Part shown: piece by piece, positions 26,367 through 32,435 of the stretch | Layout of the letters: each line of letters starts with the position of its first letter | Numbering within the stretch: position 1 is the first letter of the stretch | From: an uncultured Selenomonadales bacterium | Lineage (GTDB): Bacteria; Bacillota; Negativicutes; Selenomonadales; Selenomonadaceae | Direction of reading: 5' to 3' | NCBI GenBank assembly: GCA_947167825.1 | Contig: CAMVJN010000004.1 | Coordinates: 1-32,435, forward strand | DNA length: 32,435 bases | Made by a program: the position numbers and the translations under genes | Notes under the pieces: model-generated | The model's input: the letters and a program-made list of their open reading frames with translations, nothing else | The model's database searches: none | What the model was told of the DNA's origin: nothing

Positions 26367-27349
26367 AACAGCGATGCCCTCAATTCTTCATTCGTCTTGG
26401 GGGAAAGATAAGCGGGCGGAATGTCGAGGACAGTTTTTGCACCCTTCTGTCCTTCCGCTGAAAGGCGATAAACAGCGCGCGCGTAAGCGATAAGAACACT
26501 GGCCGTGAATTCCGGATTGGAATCCAGCTTCAGGCTCAGCTCCATGACATGCCTGTGCTCGCCGTTGTCCCCTGTTGCGCCGGAACGAATTACGAATCCG
26601 CCGTGAGCGAGACCGCAGTGTTTTTCGTTGAACTCCGTCTCGTCAATGAAATGAACCGTCGTATCATAATCGGCGAAATAATTCGGCATTGTCTTGATTT
26701 CCTGTTCGACGCGTGCCGCATCCGCACCGTCTTCCAAGACGACAAAGCATTCCCGCATGTGCTTTTCCCTTGTGGAAAGAACCGGGGTCCTCCCCGACCG
26801 CACCGCCTCCAACGCCGCCTTAACAGGCACCGTATACTGCTTCGCATTTTTCACGCCCGCGATTCGGCGGATGGCGTCTGAATGCCCTTGGCTGACGCCG
26901 CGGCCCCAAAAAGTGTAATCCTTTCCATCCGGCAAAATAGCGCTCGCGTAGGCACGGCTCAAAGAAAAAAGTCCTGGATCCCAACCGACGGAAACCACCG
27001 CGACATTTCCTCCAGCTTTCGAGGCAGCGTCGACTGCCGCAAAATGCTCGGGAATTCGCGCATGAGTATCAAAGCTATCAACGACATTGAAATCCTTCGC
27101 GTATTTCGGAGTCTGCACCGGCAAATCGGTGGCACTGCCTCCGCAGAGAATCAAAACATCTATTTTATCCTTCCATGCGTTTATTTCATCCACGGAAACG
27201 ACGGGCACTCCCTCTTTGCGAATCTGCAGGGATGCCGGATTGCGCCGAGTGAAAACCGCCGCAAGCTCCATGTCCGCACATACGTCCACCGCATACTCAA
27301 CGCCACGTCCAAGATTGCCATAGCCTAAAATGCCGATTTGAATGCTCAT
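26363..27349 (-). CDS. ddh: meso-diaminopimelate D-dehydrogenase
   Basis: MSIQIGILGYGNLGRGVE Rossmann motif; VSVGWDPGLFSLSRAYASAILPDGKDYTFWGRGVSQGHSDAIRRI. Confidence 0.94.
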   Translation of the reverse strand: MSIQIGILGYGNLGRGVEYAVDVCADMELAAVFTRRNPASLQIRKEGVPVVSVDEINAWKDKIDVLILCGGSATDLPVQTPKYAKDFNVVDSFDTHARIPEHFAAVDAASKAGGNVAVVSVGWDPGLFSLSRAYASAILPDGKDYTFWGRGVSQGHSDAIRRIAGVKNAKQYTVPVKAALEAVRSGRTPVLSTREKHMRECFVVLEDGADAARVEQEIKTMPNYFADYDTTVHFIDETEFNEKHCGLAHGGFVIRSGATGDNGEHRHVMELSLKLDSNPEFTASVLIAYARAVYRLSAEGQKGAKTVLDIPPAYLSPKTNEELRASLL

Positions 27350-27369
27350 TTTGCAACGCCCCTCTTTCT

Positions 27370-27939
27370 TTATTGCTTTTCAAAACCAAGTTCCGACTCA
27401 TGGGCCTGCATGCCCTTGATACAGCATTCCATGACGACGGAAAGTTCCAGCCCCAAACGCTCGACTCCTTGTTGAATCAAGTCCCTGTCGCATTTTGCTG
27501 CAAACCGCTTGTCCTTGAATTTCTTCTTAAGGCTTTTTACTTCCATTCCTTTCATGCCCTCCGGTCTCATTAACGCATAAGCGTGGACAATGCCCGTAAG
27601 CTCATCGACGGCGAAAAGACTTTTTTCCATATCGGTCTGTGGTTCCTTTTCGTCGGTGACAACACCATAACCATGAGAAATAATGGAACAAATATCCTCC
27701 TCGCTGATGCCCTCCGGTTCGAGGAGCTCTCGCACATGATGGCAATGCTCGTCCGGAAATTTCTCATAATCAACGTCATGCAGCCACCCGATGGCGGCCC
27801 AATGCTCGGAGTCCGCGCCGTAATGTTCGGCCATCGCCTCCATGGCGGCACTGACTGCCGCCGCGTGGACAAAAAGGTGCGATTTTTTCGTATGCTTTGC
27901 AAGAATTTCTTTTGCTTTTGCCAATGAAATCGAACCCAT
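27370..27939 (-). CDS. HD domain-containing hydrolase
   Basis: FVHAAAVSAAMEAMAEHYGADSEHWAAIGWLHDVDYEKFPDEH; ATG at 27939 with GGGGGAG RBS. Confidence 0.88.
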   Translation of the reverse strand: MGSISLAKAKEILAKHTKKSHLFVHAAAVSAAMEAMAEHYGADSEHWAAIGWLHDVDYEKFPDEHCHHVRELLEPEGISEEDICSIISHGYGVVTDEKEPQTDMEKSLFAVDELTGIVHAYALMRPEGMKGMEVKSLKKKFKDKRFAAKCDRDLIQQGVERLGLELSVVMECCIKGMQAHESELGFEKQ

Positions 27940-27960
27940 ATTTTCTCCCCCAATCTCTCC

Positions 27961-28003
27961 AAAAAAACGGTTCGCAACGCTTATGCGTACGAACCGTTTT
28001 TTC
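27961..28003 (-). terminator. Terminator downstream of rpoC
   Basis: AAAACGGTTCG...CGAACCGTTTT stem (27964-27974 / 27990-28000), flanked by A/T tracts. Confidence 0.82.
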
Positions 28004-32098
<4,095 letters not shown>

Positions 32099-32115
32099 GG
32101 GGCTGCACTCCCTTC

Positions 32116-32435
32116 TTATTCTTCCGCATTCTCATCCGTATAATGGTTCGGGCCATCATCCTGTATTTCACTGTCGCCCAGGTCGGCGATAATATTTTCA
32201 CTGTCCAACGGGGACTCTTCAGCGACATCGTTTTCATCGTACGCTCCGTCCGCCTGCGCCCCTGTATCCGGCGCACGCCCCTGTGTTGGGTCTACACCGC
32301 TGACGTCAATTTCCAACTCACGAGCCGTTTCATTGATGTCTTCTTCATCATCCTGAATGACAATTTCCTGCGCATCCTCGGAAAGCACCTTGATATCAAG
32401 ACCGATACTCTGCAATTCCTTGATAAGCACTTTGA
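32116..32435 (-). CDS. rpoB: DNA-directed RNA polymerase subunit beta, C-terminal fragment (truncated by window edge)
   Basis: [20 protein letters not shown] conserved RpoB C-terminus followed by an acidic tail; directly upstream of rpoC. Confidence 0.95.
   Translation of the reverse strand, partial: KVLIKELQSIGLDIKVLSEDAQEIVIQDDEEDINETARELEIDVSGVDPTQGRAPDTGAQADGAYDENDVAEESPLDSENIIADLGDSEIQDDGPNHYTDENAEE

Overview
The window looks like ordinary chromosomal DNA from a diderm Firmicute. Negativicutes/Selenomonadales is my inference, from Gram-positive-type PolC and RNase J together with a TolC outer-membrane efflux operon. It is densely coding, and I see no convincing rRNA, tRNA, CRISPR, prophage or transposon. 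Left to right: a TAXI-TRAP transporter operon (SBP, DUF1850, fused permease), an alpha/beta hydrolase, glmS (-), an isochorismatase-family hydrolase (+), a MacAB-TolC-like efflux operon (-), a small zinc-finger protein (-), polC, a lytic transglycosylase, coaE and polA (-), a YkuD L,D-transpeptidase (-), RNase J (-), a D-amino-acid/branched-chain aminotransferase (+), an OadA-type carboxyltransferase (+), a TRIC/UPF0126 channel plus diaminopimelate dehydrogenase (-), an HD-domain protein (-), rpoC (-) and the 3' end of rpoB (-). The most notable observations are inside housekeeping genes. RpoC carries a ~155-160 aa insertion directly after the bridge helix that looks like extra diverged copies of the adjacent module. 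PolC lacks the 3'-5' exonuclease domain normally inserted in its PHP domain, while its PHP metal-site residues look complete. The neighbouring Pol I also has a degenerate proofreading domain. glmS has a short hairpin leader with no room for a glmS ribozyme.
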